The notes below the pieces were generated by a model that was not told where the DNA came from, did no database searches, and saw only the letters and a list, made by a program, of their open reading frames with translations. A DNA stretch of 64,000 nt from Microbacteriaceae bacterium VKM Ac-2855. Its GTDB lineage: Bacteria; Actinomycetota; Actinomycetes; Actinomycetales; Microbacteriaceae. This document shows positions 8,990 to 17,186 of this stretch, one piece after another (the stretch's first letter is position 1; each line of letters starts with the position of its first letter). The stretch lies in assembly GCA_013204985.1 (NCBI GenBank), contig JABMLG010000011.1:108232-172231 (forward strand), given 5' to 3'. The position numbers were made by a program, and so were the translations under genes.

Positions 8990-9952
8990 ATGGACCTTCT
9001 CGGAACCATTCTGTGGCCGCTCAAATGGGTCGTCGAGCTCCTGCTCGTCGGCTTCCACTGGCTGTGGTCGAACATCGTCGGCCTCGACCCGGCCGCCGGT
9101 ATCACGTGGGTGCTGTCGATCGTCGGTCTGGTGCTGGTCATCCGAGCGGCGCTGATCCCCATCTTCGTCAAGCAGATCAAGAGCCAGCGTCGGATGCTCG
9201 AGGTCGCCCCGCAGCTCAAGAAGATCCAGGACAAGTACAAAGGCAAGCGTGACCAGCTCTCTCGCGAGGCGATGTCTCGCGAGACCATGGAGTTGTACAA
9301 GAAGACCGGCACCAACCCGCTGGCCTCCTGCCTGCCGCTGCTGATCCAGATGCCGATCTTCTTCTCGCTGTTCTCGGTTCTGAACGATGCGCAGAAGAGC
9401 AAGGCCGGCGTCGGCCCGCTGAACCAGACGCTCGCGGAGCAGTTCGGTACTGCGAACCTGTTCGGCGTTGCGCCGCTGCACCAGTCGATCCAGGGCGCTC
9501 TCGCCGCTGATCCCGTGCAGGGCACGGTCATCGTCATCGCCGTGACCATGGTCATCCTGATGACCGCCTCGCAGTTCGTGACGCAGTTGCAGATCGTGTC
9601 GAAGAACATGTCTCCCGAGGCCAAGGCGTCGCCGACCTTCCGTCAGCAGCGCATCCTGCTCTACATCCTCCCGTTGGTCTTCGCGTTCTCGGGTTTCGCC
9701 TTCCCTCTCGGCGTCATGTTCTACTGGCTGACCTCGAACGCCTGGACGATGGTGCAGCAGTTCATCGTGATCCGGAACATGCCGACGCCCGGCTCTGAGG
9801 CAGCTAAGGCCCGCGAGGAGCGTCTGCGCCGCAAGGGCAAGCTCATCGTCGACGAGGCAACGGGTGACACCATCGTGGTCGAGGAGAAGAAGGTCCAGCG
9901 CGTTCAGCCGGTCAGCAAGAGCCGCGCGAAGAAGCAGCCCGGAAAGAAGTAG
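8990..9952 (+). CDS. yidC: Membrane protein insertase YidC/Oxa1
   Basis: 320 residues, the short Gram-positive type without the large periplasmic domain. Inserts proteins into the cytoplasmic membrane with or without SecYEG. It shows about five hydrophobic segments; the 60KD_IMP core includes RAALIPIFVKQIKSQRRM (with the conserved arginine-like hydrophilic groove region) and NPLASCLPLLIQMPIFFSLF, followed by ILPLVFAFSGFAFPLGVMFYW. The C-terminus is lysine/arginine rich (SKSRAKKQPGKK), typical for ribosome contact. It follows yidD by nine bases. Confidence 0.96.
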   Translation: MDLLGTILWPLKWVVELLLVGFHWLWSNIVGLDPAAGITWVLSIVGLVLVIRAALIPIFVKQIKSQRRMLEVAPQLKKIQDKYKGKRDQLSREAMSRETMELYKKTGTNPLASCLPLLIQMPIFFSLFSVLNDAQKSKAGVGPLNQTLAEQFGTANLFGVAPLHQSIQGALAADPVQGTVIVIAVTMVILMTASQFVTQLQIVSKNMSPEAKASPTFRQQRILLYILPLVFAFSGFAFPLGVMFYWLTSNAWTMVQQFIVIRNMPTPGSEAAKAREERLRRKGKLIVDEATGDTIVVEEKKVQRVQPVSKSRAKKQPGKK

Positions 9953-9961
9953 GAGCCGATC

Positions 9962-10513
9962 ATGACGGACACCACGGACACCATCGTCGAGTCGCCGTTC
10001 GACGGCGCACCGCTCGTCGAGGAGACGAACGAACAGCGCGCTGAAGCGCCCACGCTGTCGCAACTCGAAGAGGAGGGCGAGGTCGCAGCCGACTACATCG
10101 AGGAGTTCCTCGACATCTGCGATCTCGACGGCGACATCGATATCGACGTGCGCAACGGCCGCGCGTATCTCTCCGTCGTAGCCTCCGGCGAGAGCAACCT
10201 GCGGGTTCTCTCTCGGCCGGATGCCGTTCAGGCGCTGCAGGAGCTCACTCGCTTGGCCGTGCAGACGAAGACGGGCGGCTTCTCGCGGCTGATCCTCGAC
10301 ATCGGCGGATCCCGCGACGCCCGCGAGACGGAGCTTGCTCAGCTGGTAGATCGCGCGATCGAGCGGATCGAGGCGGGTGCCACCTCGGCGGCTCTGCCGG
10401 CCATGTCGTCCTATGAGCGCAAGCTGGTGCACGACCTCGTCGCCGAGCGCGGGTTCGTGTCCGAGTCGAGCGGCGAAGGCCGCGACCGGCACACTGTGAT
10501 CTCGCGCGCCTAG
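9962..10513 (+). CDS. khpB: RNA-binding protein KhpB/Jag with R3H domain
   Basis: 183 residues. The family pairs a type II KH domain with a C-terminal R3H domain and binds RNA, affecting cell elongation and division in Gram-positive bacteria. Here an acidic N-terminus (1-45) is followed by the KH-like part (IDIDVRNGRAYLSVV, SRPDAVQALQELTRLAVQ) and an R3H segment (MSSYERKLVHDLVAERGFVSESSGEG with the RDRHTV ending). Position between yidC and rsmG is the conserved one. Confidence 0.92.
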   Translation: MTDTTDTIVESPFDGAPLVEETNEQRAEAPTLSQLEEEGEVAADYIEEFLDICDLDGDIDIDVRNGRAYLSVVASGESNLRVLSRPDAVQALQELTRLAVQTKTGGFSRLILDIGGSRDARETELAQLVDRAIERIEAGATSAALPAMSSYERKLVHDLVAERGFVSESSGEGRDRHTVISRA

Positions 10514-10515
10514 TC

Positions 10516-11148
10516 GTGCTTCCGGACACGCTCGAGTCGGAGCCGGCTGCAGCGGCGACGATCGCGGAGGACGCTCTGCCGACACTGCGTCGCTTCACGC
10601 ACAACCTCGCCACTTTCGGGGAGGAGCTGGGTCTGATCGGCCCTCTCGAACTGCCGCGTCTCTGGACGCGACATATCCTCAACTCTGCGGTTGTCGCTCC
10701 GTTGCTTCGGCCGGGACGGGTCGGCGACATCGGAAGCGGCGCAGGGCTCCCGGGATTGGTTCTCGCGATCGTGCGACCCGACGTGGACTTCGTGCTGATC
10801 GAGCCGATGGAGCGGCGGGTCACCTGGCTGCGCGATCAGATCGCGGATCTGGAATTGACCAACGTCACCGTTGTTCGGGCTCGCGCGGAGGAGACTCAGC
10901 TGGATGCGCCACTCGACCAAGTCACCGCACGGGCCGTCAGCGCCCTCGCCAAATTGATTCCGCTGACGGCCCCGCTAGTGCGGCGCGGAGGCGAACTCGT
11001 GCTGATGAAGGGTGCGAACGCCGAGAAGGAGATCGAGGCCGCAGCGAAGCCGATCCGAAAGTATCGGCTCAGCGAACCCGAGATTCTCGTACTCGGCGAG
11101 GGCGTGCTCTCCGAGATCACGAGGGTGGTCCGGGCTACAGTGAACTAG
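10516..11148 (+). CDS. rsmG: 16S rRNA (guanine-N7)-methyltransferase RsmG (GidB)
   Basis: 210 residues. Methylates G527 of 16S rRNA using S-adenosylmethionine; loss commonly gives low-level streptomycin resistance. The SAM-binding motif VGDIGSGAGLPGLVLAI is near residues 72-88 and the acidic residue of IEPMERRVTWLRD follows. A GTG start at 10516 is used, two bases after the khpB stop, with no strong ribosome binding site, so coupling to khpB is likely. It closes the rpmH operon before the first parS site. Confidence 0.94.
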   Translation: MLPDTLESEPAAAATIAEDALPTLRRFTHNLATFGEELGLIGPLELPRLWTRHILNSAVVAPLLRPGRVGDIGSGAGLPGLVLAIVRPDVDFVLIEPMERRVTWLRDQIADLELTNVTVVRARAEETQLDAPLDQVTARAVSALAKLIPLTAPLVRRGGELVLMKGANAEKEIEAAAKPIRKYRLSEPEILVLGEGVLSEITRVVRATVN

Positions 11149-11266
11149 GGCGCGACGTCAGCCGTCGCGCAGTTGTCCACAACCTGGTCCCGCGTCGGCG
11201 CGGCCTGGCACAGTGGAGGCAACGGATTCGTCACGGATCCGACCAGCCCCTCTTTTTTAATGCGAA

Positions 11267-11282
11267 GGTTTCACGTGAAACA
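11267..11282. promoter_or_regulatory. parS: parS site 1 (one mismatch)
   Basis: GGTTTCACGTGAAACA matches the 16-bp bacterial parS consensus TGTTTCACGTGAAACA except for the first base. It lies in the rsmG-parA intergenic region, 25 bases before the parA start. ParB nucleates here. Confidence 0.93.
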
Positions 11283-11306
11283 TCCTGACCCTGAGAGAGC
11301 CGGCGA

Positions 11307-12227
11307 ATGACCGCGTTCGACGCGTCGACCCCTCTTGCTCGTGAGATCGCCGACATGACGCGTCGCCGCGCCATCCTGAACGCCGCTCCGCTACCGGTGC
11401 CTGACTCGACCCGTGTGATCACGATCTCGAACCAGAAGGGTGGCGTCGGTAAGACCACTACCACCGTCAACCTGGCGGCGGCGCTTGCGCGCTCGGGTGC
11501 GCGCGTCCTCGTGATCGACCTGGACCCGCAGGGGAACGCATCGACGGCCCTCGGCATCGAGCACCGCGCCGACACCGAGAGCGTCTATGACGTGATCGTC
11601 GGCGAAGTCCCGCTCGCAACAGTGGTACAGAAGAGCCCCGAGTTCGACACACTATTCGGCGCTCCGGCCACGATCCACCTCGCCGGCGCTGAGATCGAGT
11701 TGGTGTCGCTGGTCGCGCGTGAGCAACGACTCCGCCGCGCGCTCGACCTCATGCTCGAATCGATGGAAGAACCGTTCCATTACGTTCTCATCGACTGCCC
11801 GCCATCGCTCGGCCTGTTGACGATCAACGCCTTCGTCGCAGCTCGCGAGGTATTGATCCCGATCCAGTGCGAGTACTACGCGCTGGAAGGGCTCAGCCAG
11901 CTCCTGAAGAACATCGAGCTCATCGAGCGTCATCTCAATCCGAAGCTCGCCGTGTCGACGATCCTCCTCACGATGTACGACGGCCGGACCAATCTCGCAA
12001 ACCAGGTCGCGCAGGATGTGCGAGAGCATTTCCCCAAGGAGGTGCTGAGGACGATGATCCCCCGCAATGTACGCATCTCGGAGGCGCCGAGCTACGGGCA
12101 GAGCGTCGTGAGCTACGACCCCAACTCTGCGGGATCGCTGGCCTATCTGGAAGCCGCGGCCGAGATCGCCCGGCGCGGTTCAGGCCCAGGTGGACCGTTC
12201 GCGCACAACGAAGGAGTGACGAACTGA
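11307..12227 (+). CDS. parA: Chromosome partitioning ATPase ParA (Soj)
   Basis: 306 residues. Deviant Walker ATPase that moves or organises ParB-parS complexes. The deviant Walker A KGGVGKTT with signature lysine is at 44-51, IDLDPQGNAS (A') near 73-82, and the Walker B IDCPPSLGLLT near 158-168. The N-terminus is about 38 residues longer than the minimal Soj. The stop overlaps the parB start by one base (TGATG). A parS site lies 25 bases upstream. Confidence 0.97.
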   Translation: MTAFDASTPLAREIADMTRRRAILNAAPLPVPDSTRVITISNQKGGVGKTTTTVNLAAALARSGARVLVIDLDPQGNASTALGIEHRADTESVYDVIVGEVPLATVVQKSPEFDTLFGAPATIHLAGAEIELVSLVAREQRLRRALDLMLESMEEPFHYVLIDCPPSLGLLTINAFVAAREVLIPIQCEYYALEGLSQLLKNIELIERHLNPKLAVSTILLTMYDGRTNLANQVAQDVREHFPKEVLRTMIPRNVRISEAPSYGQSVVSYDPNSAGSLAYLEAAAEIARRGSGPGGPFAHNEGVTN

Positions 12228-13186
12228 TGGCAACGAAACGAACCGGTCTCGGCCGCGGCATCGGCGCGCTCATCCCGACCGCCGATGAGACGAAGTCACG
12301 GCCGGTTGACGTCTTCTTCCCTGATCAGAAGGCAGATGCGAACTCTGATTTGGTCACGGTTCCGGGTGCTCGACTCGCCAGCATTCCTCTCACCGAGATC
12401 GTTCCGAACGCGTCTCAGCCGCGTTCGGTTTTCGATGAAGACGATCTGGCCGAACTCGTGCACAGTGTGCGCGAGTTCGGGGTGCTGCAGCCGGTGGTCG
12501 TGCGTCCGGTCACCGGCAGAGGCAAGGCGAAGTACGAGCTGGTTATGGGGGAGCGACGCTTCCGGGCTTCGAAGGAGGCCGGTCTCACCGCGATCCCCGC
12601 GGTCGTCAAGGACACGGCCGACGAGAACATGCTGCGCGATGCTCTCCTCGAGAACCTGCACCGGGCAGAACTGAACCCACTGGAGGAAGCGTCTGCGTAC
12701 CAGCAGCTGCTCCAGGACTTCGGGATCACGCAGGATGTTCTTGCGACGCGGTTGGGTCGCTCGCGTCCGCAGATCACGAACACGATCCGGCTGCTGCGTC
12801 TTCCGCGAGCGGTACAGAACCGCGTCGCGGCCGGCGTTCTGAGCGCGGGACACGCGCGGGCGATTCTGTCGCTCGACGATGAGGACCTGCAGCGTCGTCT
12901 CGCGGACAAGATCATCAACGAAGATCTCTCGGTGCGATCTGCGGAGGCGATCGCGACGCAGTGGAAGACTCCGAAGGCGACGACGACACCGGAGCCGGAG
13001 GAGGAGCGCAACAGTCAGAGTGGCCACCTCTCATCGATCGCCGACCATCTGGGTGACCGACTGAACACTCGAGTGAAAGTGACTCTCGGTGCGAAGAAGG
13101 GCCAGATGGTCATCGACTTCGCCTCCATCCAGGATCTCAACCGCATTCTGTCCGAGCTCGGCGAGCCCTCCGAGGTGGCGCTGTAA
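12227..13186 (+). CDS. parB: Chromosome partitioning protein ParB (CTPase, parS-binding)
   Basis: 319 residues. Binds parS, then slides as a CTP-dependent clamp. The N-terminal ParA-contact stretch TGLGRGIGALIP is residues 6-17, the CTP-binding box GERRFRA is 108-114, and the helix-turn-helix (TQDVLATRLGRSRPQITNTI) is near 165-185; the C-terminal dimerisation part ends ILSELGEPSEVAL. The ATG at 12227 directly follows parA. The frame is open far upstream within parA, but those residues are not ParB-like. Five parS sites lie within 6 kb. Confidence 0.97.
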   Translation: MATKRTGLGRGIGALIPTADETKSRPVDVFFPDQKADANSDLVTVPGARLASIPLTEIVPNASQPRSVFDEDDLAELVHSVREFGVLQPVVVRPVTGRGKAKYELVMGERRFRASKEAGLTAIPAVVKDTADENMLRDALLENLHRAELNPLEEASAYQQLLQDFGITQDVLATRLGRSRPQITNTIRLLRLPRAVQNRVAAGVLSAGHARAILSLDDEDLQRRLADKIINEDLSVRSAEAIATQWKTPKATTTPEPEEERNSQSGHLSSIADHLGDRLNTRVKVTLGAKKGQMVIDFASIQDLNRILSELGEPSEVAL

Positions 13187-13210
13187 CGGCTACCTCTGAC
13201 CGCTCACAGA

Positions 13211-13248
13211 CGAAGGCCCGATGTTTCACGTGAAACATCGGGCCTTCG
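13211..13248. terminator. parB terminator-like hairpin with parS as its core
   Basis: A perfect 38-bp palindrome 25 bases after the parB stop: arms CGAAGGCCCGA / TCGGGCCTTCG (13211-13221, 13238-13248) enclose the 16-bp parS. It sits between convergent parB and the D-Ala-D-Ala ligase-like gene, so it could end transcription in both directions. There is no clear U-run on the plus strand. Confidence 0.65.
13222..13237. promoter_or_regulatory. parS: parS site 2 (perfect)
   Basis: Exact TGTTTCACGTGAAACA at the centre of the palindrome following parB. Confidence 0.96.
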
Positions 13249-13273
13249 CCTTGCACGGGGATGACCGCGGGAG

Positions 13274-14236
13274 CTACCGCGCTGCGATCCGCGCGAGTGT
13301 GGAGTACACGTCGCCCAAGTACCGACCGGAGGCCTCGATCGCCAACGGGATCAGCGACGTCTCCGTCAGCCCTGGTAGGACGTTCGCATCGAAGAACCAG
13401 GGCTCGCCATCGCCATCGACGATGAAGTCGATCCGAGACATGTGCCGCAACCCCAGAAGGTCATGCAGCTGTACGGCTGTCTCAGCGACTTTCTCGGCCA
13501 CACCGGACCCGAGCCTGGCCGGAGTGTAAAAACGCGTCTCACCGGCGTTGTAGCGCGCCTCGAAGGTGTACTGGCCGGCAACCGGCTGGATCTCTACGAG
13601 GGGGAGCGCAAAGGCACCATCTCCGAGGTCGAGGACGCCGGCTGCGATCTCTGTGCCTTCGATCTTCTGCTCGATGAGAACGACTTCGGCATAGGTATAC
13701 GCCTCCACCATCGCGCGAGGAAGCTCGCTCGGTTCGTTGACGATCGACACGCCCTGGGCCGAGCCGCCCTGAGCGGGTTTGACGACAACGGGCCCGGGGA
13801 GATGAGCGACCACACGCTCGAGAACGCTTGCGGCACCGAGCTCACGGAAGGTCTCTCTCGGCAGAGTGATCGAACGCGGGGTTCGAAAGCCTGCACGTTG
13901 CACCAGGGTCTTCGCGGTCGGTTTGAACCACGCCAGCCGGGCAGCGTCGGTGCCGGATCCGACGTAGGCGAATCCTGCCGCCTCGAGGAGTCCGAGCAGC
14001 GCTCCGTCCTCACCGCTGGCCCCGTGCAGCGCCGGCCACACGACATCCGGTCCGGTCTCAGCGAGAAAGGCGAGCAACGACGCGTCCGGCTCGTGCATGG
14101 TGACCCGATGCCCCAGCGCCGCGAGTCGATCGGCGACGCGCCGGCCGGAACGGAGCGAGACGTCGCGTTCATGGCTGATTCCGCCGGAGAGCACAACGAT
14201 GTTCAGGGCAGCGTCGATCGAGGAGTAGTCAGTCAT
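13274..14236 (-). CDS. D-alanine--D-alanine ligase family protein (ATP-grasp)
   Basis: 320 residues. Ligases of this family join two D-alanines (or a related acid/amine pair) with ATP for peptidoglycan. Visible motifs: N-terminal IVVLSGGISHERDVSLRSG, WPALHGASGEDGALLGLLE, ATP-grasp VVVKPAQGGSAQGVSIV, and the metal-binding end FFDANVLPGLTETSLIP. The start ATG at 14236 gives MTDYSSIDAALNIVVLSGG; upstream in-frame sequence is not family-like. It differs from main ddl genes in detail, so it may be a second, diverged copy with another substrate. It lies 41 bases after the aminotransferase gene on the same strand, probably one operon. Confidence 0.85.
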   Translation of the reverse strand: MTDYSSIDAALNIVVLSGGISHERDVSLRSGRRVADRLAALGHRVTMHEPDASLLAFLAETGPDVVWPALHGASGEDGALLGLLEAAGFAYVGSGTDAARLAWFKPTAKTLVQRAGFRTPRSITLPRETFRELGAASVLERVVAHLPGPVVVKPAQGGSAQGVSIVNEPSELPRAMVEAYTYAEVVLIEQKIEGTEIAAGVLDLGDGAFALPLVEIQPVAGQYTFEARYNAGETRFYTPARLGSGVAEKVAETAVQLHDLLGLRHMSRIDFIVDGDGEPWFFDANVLPGLTETSLIPLAIEASGRYLGDVYSTLARIAAR

Positions 14237-14277
14237 GGCAGAAGGTTCTTTTCGTTGCGAGGGATGACGGACGCCGC

Positions 14278-15582
14278 TCAAGACAGGTTCGGAGGCGGAG
14301 TGGCGTTGTGACGATCGTTTGAGACGACGGACAGCGCACCGGTCCCGGCGAAGGTGGACAGGAGGTCGAGTTCGCCATTGATCACGGTGGCGAGTCGACG
14401 GATGCCGAGGGTGATGCTCTCCGGCGTGGGGTAGCAGAACGACAACCGAATGTTCTGTCGGCCATCCCCGTTGCCGAAGAAGGCGGTGCCGGGCGTATAA
14501 GCGACCAATTCCTTGACGGCGCGGGGGAGCATCGCTTTCGAATCGAGCTCCTCCGGGAGAGTGAGCCACACGTAGAAGCCGCCATTGGGGTTCGTCCAGC
14601 TGAGGCTGGGCAGGTACTTCTGAAGCCCGGCGATCATCGCTTCTTTGCGCTCGCGATAGACCCCACGGAAGGTATCGATCTGTCCCTTCCAGTCCGCCGT
14701 CGACAGGTATTGCGAGATCACCAATTGGCTGAACGAAGACGGGCAGAGTACGGCGGCTTCGTTCGCGAGGATCAACCGCTCTCGGATGGCGTGGGGTGCG
14801 AGAGCCCAACCCACACGGAATCCGGGTGCCAGGGTCTTCGAGAATGTGCCGAGGTAGATGACTCCGTCCTCTTCGAGAGAACGCATGGCCTTCGGCGGCA
14901 CCTCCTCGAAGTAAAGCAGGCCGTAGGGATTGTCTTCGAGGACGAGGATGCCCTCGGACTTGCAGATCTCGAGGATCTCGACTCGGCGTTCCCAGCTGAG
15001 GGTGACGCCGGCTGGGTTGTGAAAGGTCGGGATCGTGTAGAGGAATTTGATCCTCTTACCCGCCGCCTTCACACGGGTGATGTGCTCGCGCAGGGCCGCC
15101 GGAATGAGCCCGTGGTCGTCCATCGGAACGTGCTGGATATCGGCCTGATACGACTTGAAGATGACCATGGCCGTGACGTAGCTGGGCCCCTCCGACAGGA
15201 CCACGTCGCCAGGATCGAGGAACAGCTTCGAGACGAGTTCTAGCGCATGCTGAGATCCGGTCGTCACGACGATGTCGTCGGCGCTGGCGGAAATGCCTTC
15301 GAGTGCCATTACGTCGAGGATCTGCTCGCGGAGTGCGGGCACCCCCTGGCCGGATCCGTACTGCAACGCCACGGGGCCCTGGTCACGCATGACGCGCTGC
15401 ATCGCTCCGGTGACGAGGTCTTGCGGCAATGCTGACACGAAGGGCATTCCGCCGGCGAGTGATACCACTTCGGGCCGAGAGGCAACGGCGAACAACGCTC
15501 GGACCTCGCTGGCGGCCAGGCCGGCCGTGCGCTCCGCGTAGGAGTTGTACCAAGGGTCCAGGTTCGTTCCGTGATTCGTCAC
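14278..15582 (-). CDS. PLP-dependent aminotransferase, class I/II fold
   Basis: About 434 residues. Transfers amino groups between amino acids and 2-oxo acids. The PLP lysine is in GTFSKTLAPGFRVGW, with EDNPYGLLYF and TGSQHALEL typical of the 2-aminoadipate/MocR-type aminotransferase group. The start is uncertain: I chose GTG 15582 (VTNHGTNLDPWYNSYAERTA). The frame continues upstream to an ATG at 15732 inside a parS site, which would add an artefactual MFHVKH N-terminus. Exact substrate cannot be read from sequence. Same-strand neighbour of the D-Ala-D-Ala ligase-like gene, suggesting a link to D-amino acid or cell-wall metabolism (inference). Confidence 0.85.
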   Translation of the reverse strand: MTNHGTNLDPWYNSYAERTAGLAASEVRALFAVASRPEVVSLAGGMPFVSALPQDLVTGAMQRVMRDQGPVALQYGSGQGVPALREQILDVMALEGISASADDIVVTTGSQHALELVSKLFLDPGDVVLSEGPSYVTAMVIFKSYQADIQHVPMDDHGLIPAALREHITRVKAAGKRIKFLYTIPTFHNPAGVTLSWERRVEILEICKSEGILVLEDNPYGLLYFEEVPPKAMRSLEEDGVIYLGTFSKTLAPGFRVGWALAPHAIRERLILANEAAVLCPSSFSQLVISQYLSTADWKGQIDTFRGVYRERKEAMIAGLQKYLPSLSWTNPNGGFYVWLTLPEELDSKAMLPRAVKELVAYTPGTAFFGNGDGRQNIRLSFCYPTPESITLGIRRLATVINGELDLLSTFAGTGALSVVSNDRHNATPPPNLS

Positions 15583-15715
15583 GTTGGCGTCGATTCGTTG
15601 AGTGAGTGGAAGGCCGTCGCAGGCTCGCGATCGGTGTATATACCCTACCCGTGGCTTCCTTTGCGAATCAGGGGATCGACGGCTCCACCTGTCGACGAGT
15701 GGCATGGGTCCTTGA

Positions 15716-15731
15716 TGTTTCACGTGAAACA
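15716..15731. promoter_or_regulatory. parS: parS site 3 (perfect)
   Basis: Exact TGTTTCACGTGAAACA upstream of the aminotransferase gene, 21 bases from the next site. Confidence 0.95.
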
Positions 15732-15752
15732 TTCATGGCTTCGCGCCGCCGA

Positions 15753-15768
15753 TGTTTCACGTGAAACA
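15753..15768. promoter_or_regulatory. parS: parS site 4 (perfect)
   Basis: Exact TGTTTCACGTGAAACA; with site 3 it forms a direct pair spaced 37 bp start to start. Confidence 0.95.
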
Positions 15769-16247
15769 TTAACGACTTGCTTCAAGGCGAAATGCATCAC
15801 GTCACTTTCGTTCCTTGTCGCGCAGAGCGCCTTGCTGAGACGACGCACCTACTTGCCGTGGCGCGAAGATGGTGGTCGAGCGACGTCCGGTAGGCCGTTC
15901 ATGTCGCCGACCGATGAGTCGAGCCCACGAAGACGGCGGCCTCGTGTCGGAGGCGCAGCCACCTCGCGGCCCGCCACCACGCTCCCCGGCTCGCCACCGC
16001 GTACCCCGGCTCGTGGTCATGGTTATACCGCCGTCGAGTTGGCTCCGGACGTCGTGGTGACGGCGCGCTGGATGCGCGCGTGAGGGTCGGCGTCCGCGCG
16101 ACGGGGCGAGTAACCGTCGCCGTACGGACGGAGAGCCTTTGGTTTCCCCCAACTCATCGGGGACACGGAGCTGGCGAGCAGCTACGGGGGAGTAGCGTCG
16201 CGTGCATTCGGAGTTGCACGGATGCATCCGATCGACGGGAGTAGAGC
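15769..16247. other. Intergenic stretch without a recognisable gene
   Basis: 479 bp between parS site 4 and the YbjQ-like gene. Open frames on both strands give arginine/proline-rich products with no family resemblance and no ribosome binding site. The last 60 bases must hold the promoter of the YbjQ-like gene, but no clear consensus is visible. Confidence 0.4.
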
Positions 16248-16643
16248 ATGATCATCGTCACGAGTAATGACGTACCGGGTTACCGTATCGATGCTGTCTT
16301 CGGTGAAGTGATGGGCCTGACCGTGCGTTCTCGAAACATCGGCGCGCAATTTACGGCGGGGTTTCGCTCGTTGGCGGGCGGCGAGTTGCCGGAGATGACG
16401 AAGGCACTGTACGACAGCCGGATGGAGGTCATGCAGCGAATGGTCGCCGAGGCGCAGTCGAAGAACGCGAACGCCATCGTGGCAATGCGTTTCGACACCT
16501 CCGAAATGGGCCAGAACTGGACTGAGGTTTGTGCCTACGGAACGGCGGTCTTTGTGGTTCCGATCCCCGAGGGTCAGCCCGGCGCGACCGGCCAATCGGC
16601 TTACTTCGCGGCGCAGCCTGGGGACGCGACGCCCTCGGTGTAG
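16248..16643 (+). CDS. YbjQ family (heavy-metal-binding domain) protein
   Basis: 131 residues. The family (DUF74/YbjQ) forms pentameric beta-barrels; its physiological role is unknown. The signature is clear: MIIVTSNDVPGYRI, GEVMGLTVRSRN, and AQSKNANAIVAMRFDTSEMG, ending with a CAYGTAVFVVP strand. The C-terminal 20 residues are a flexible G/A/P-rich tail. It is monocistronic between parS sites and the IS relic; function remains open. Confidence 0.9.
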   Translation: MIIVTSNDVPGYRIDAVFGEVMGLTVRSRNIGAQFTAGFRSLAGGELPEMTKALYDSRMEVMQRMVAEAQSKNANAIVAMRFDTSEMGQNWTEVCAYGTAVFVVPIPEGQPGATGQSAYFAAQPGDATPSV

Positions 16644-16689
16644 CTCCTCGCGACGTTGGTAACCGGTCACGTGGGAGAGGATCGTCCGT

Positions 16690-17120
16690 GACGATGTGGG
16701 TCACCATGCTCACGTTATAGCCGGATGTCTTCGGTTCTCGCGCTCGTGCCCCGTTCACGCCCACGGGCCGGTGTGTCTTGCCTGCCTGATCATCGAGCAC
16801 GGCTGGTCGATCCGTCCTACCGCGCAGCGGTTCCACTATCCGCCCGCGATAGCGTCGAAGCGGGTTGGCTGGTATCGGGCGCCTGCTTCGGATTCCGCTG
16901 CTGGCCCACGTCGACCGATCGACCGGGCTCTCAGTGCGGTAGCCGGCCCAGGTTCGGAGCGAGAGAGGCTCTCCCGGATATCACTACCTTCACCACGCGG
17001 TCGATGATCGCGCCCGGCCCGCTTACTCCGACATCGTCGACGACGAGCGTAAGTCCTCCGCAGCCGAATCGGCGGCTCCACCCCGACCGCTTCCACAATC
17101 TCACGGGGAATGCGTCGAGG
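16690..17120 (+). pseudogene. IS481-type transposase relic (frameshifted, internally deleted)
   Basis: No intact frame, but two pieces of an IS481-family transposase are readable. In one frame (from 16696) the leucine-rich helix-turn-helix end reads IIEHGWSIRPTAQRF and KRVGWYR, like the common N-terminus GWPLRRAAERFQVS..RWAGRYR. In another frame (16976-17060) the catalytic core reads GYHYLHHAVDDRA and AYSDIVDDER, like the DDE-domain motif of this family (AIDDHSRLAYSEI..DER). About half of a normal 1-kb transposase is missing between and after these pieces. No terminal inverted repeats were recognised. It fills the YbjQ-trxA gap. Confidence 0.6.
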
Positions 17121-17132
17121 CGCGGCGCAAGA

Positions 17133-17170
17133 AAAGGCCCCGTTGTTTCACGTGAAACATCGGGGCCTTT
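17133..17170 (-). terminator. trxA rho-independent terminator built around a parS site
   Basis: 10-base arms AAAGGCCCCG (17133-17142) and CGGGGCCTTT (17161-17170) flank an 18-base centre containing parS. Read on the minus strand, the hairpin is followed by CCTTTTCTT, a U-rich run, 17 bases after the trxA stop. Confidence 0.75.
17144..17159. promoter_or_regulatory. parS: parS site 5 (perfect)
   Basis: Exact TGTTTCACGTGAAACA as the loop/centre of the trxA terminator hairpin. Confidence 0.95.
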
Positions 17171-17186
17171 CCATCGGTGTTGACGC

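Noticed and set aside
8705..10585. Minus-strand frame of 626 codons opposite yidD, yidC and khpB
   Set aside because: Antisense shadow of three recognised genes; high-GC codon bias keeps it open.
15802..16227. Minus-strand frame of 141 codons in the gap before the YbjQ-like gene
   Set aside because: Arginine/proline-rich, no start signal, no family pattern; treated as intergenic.
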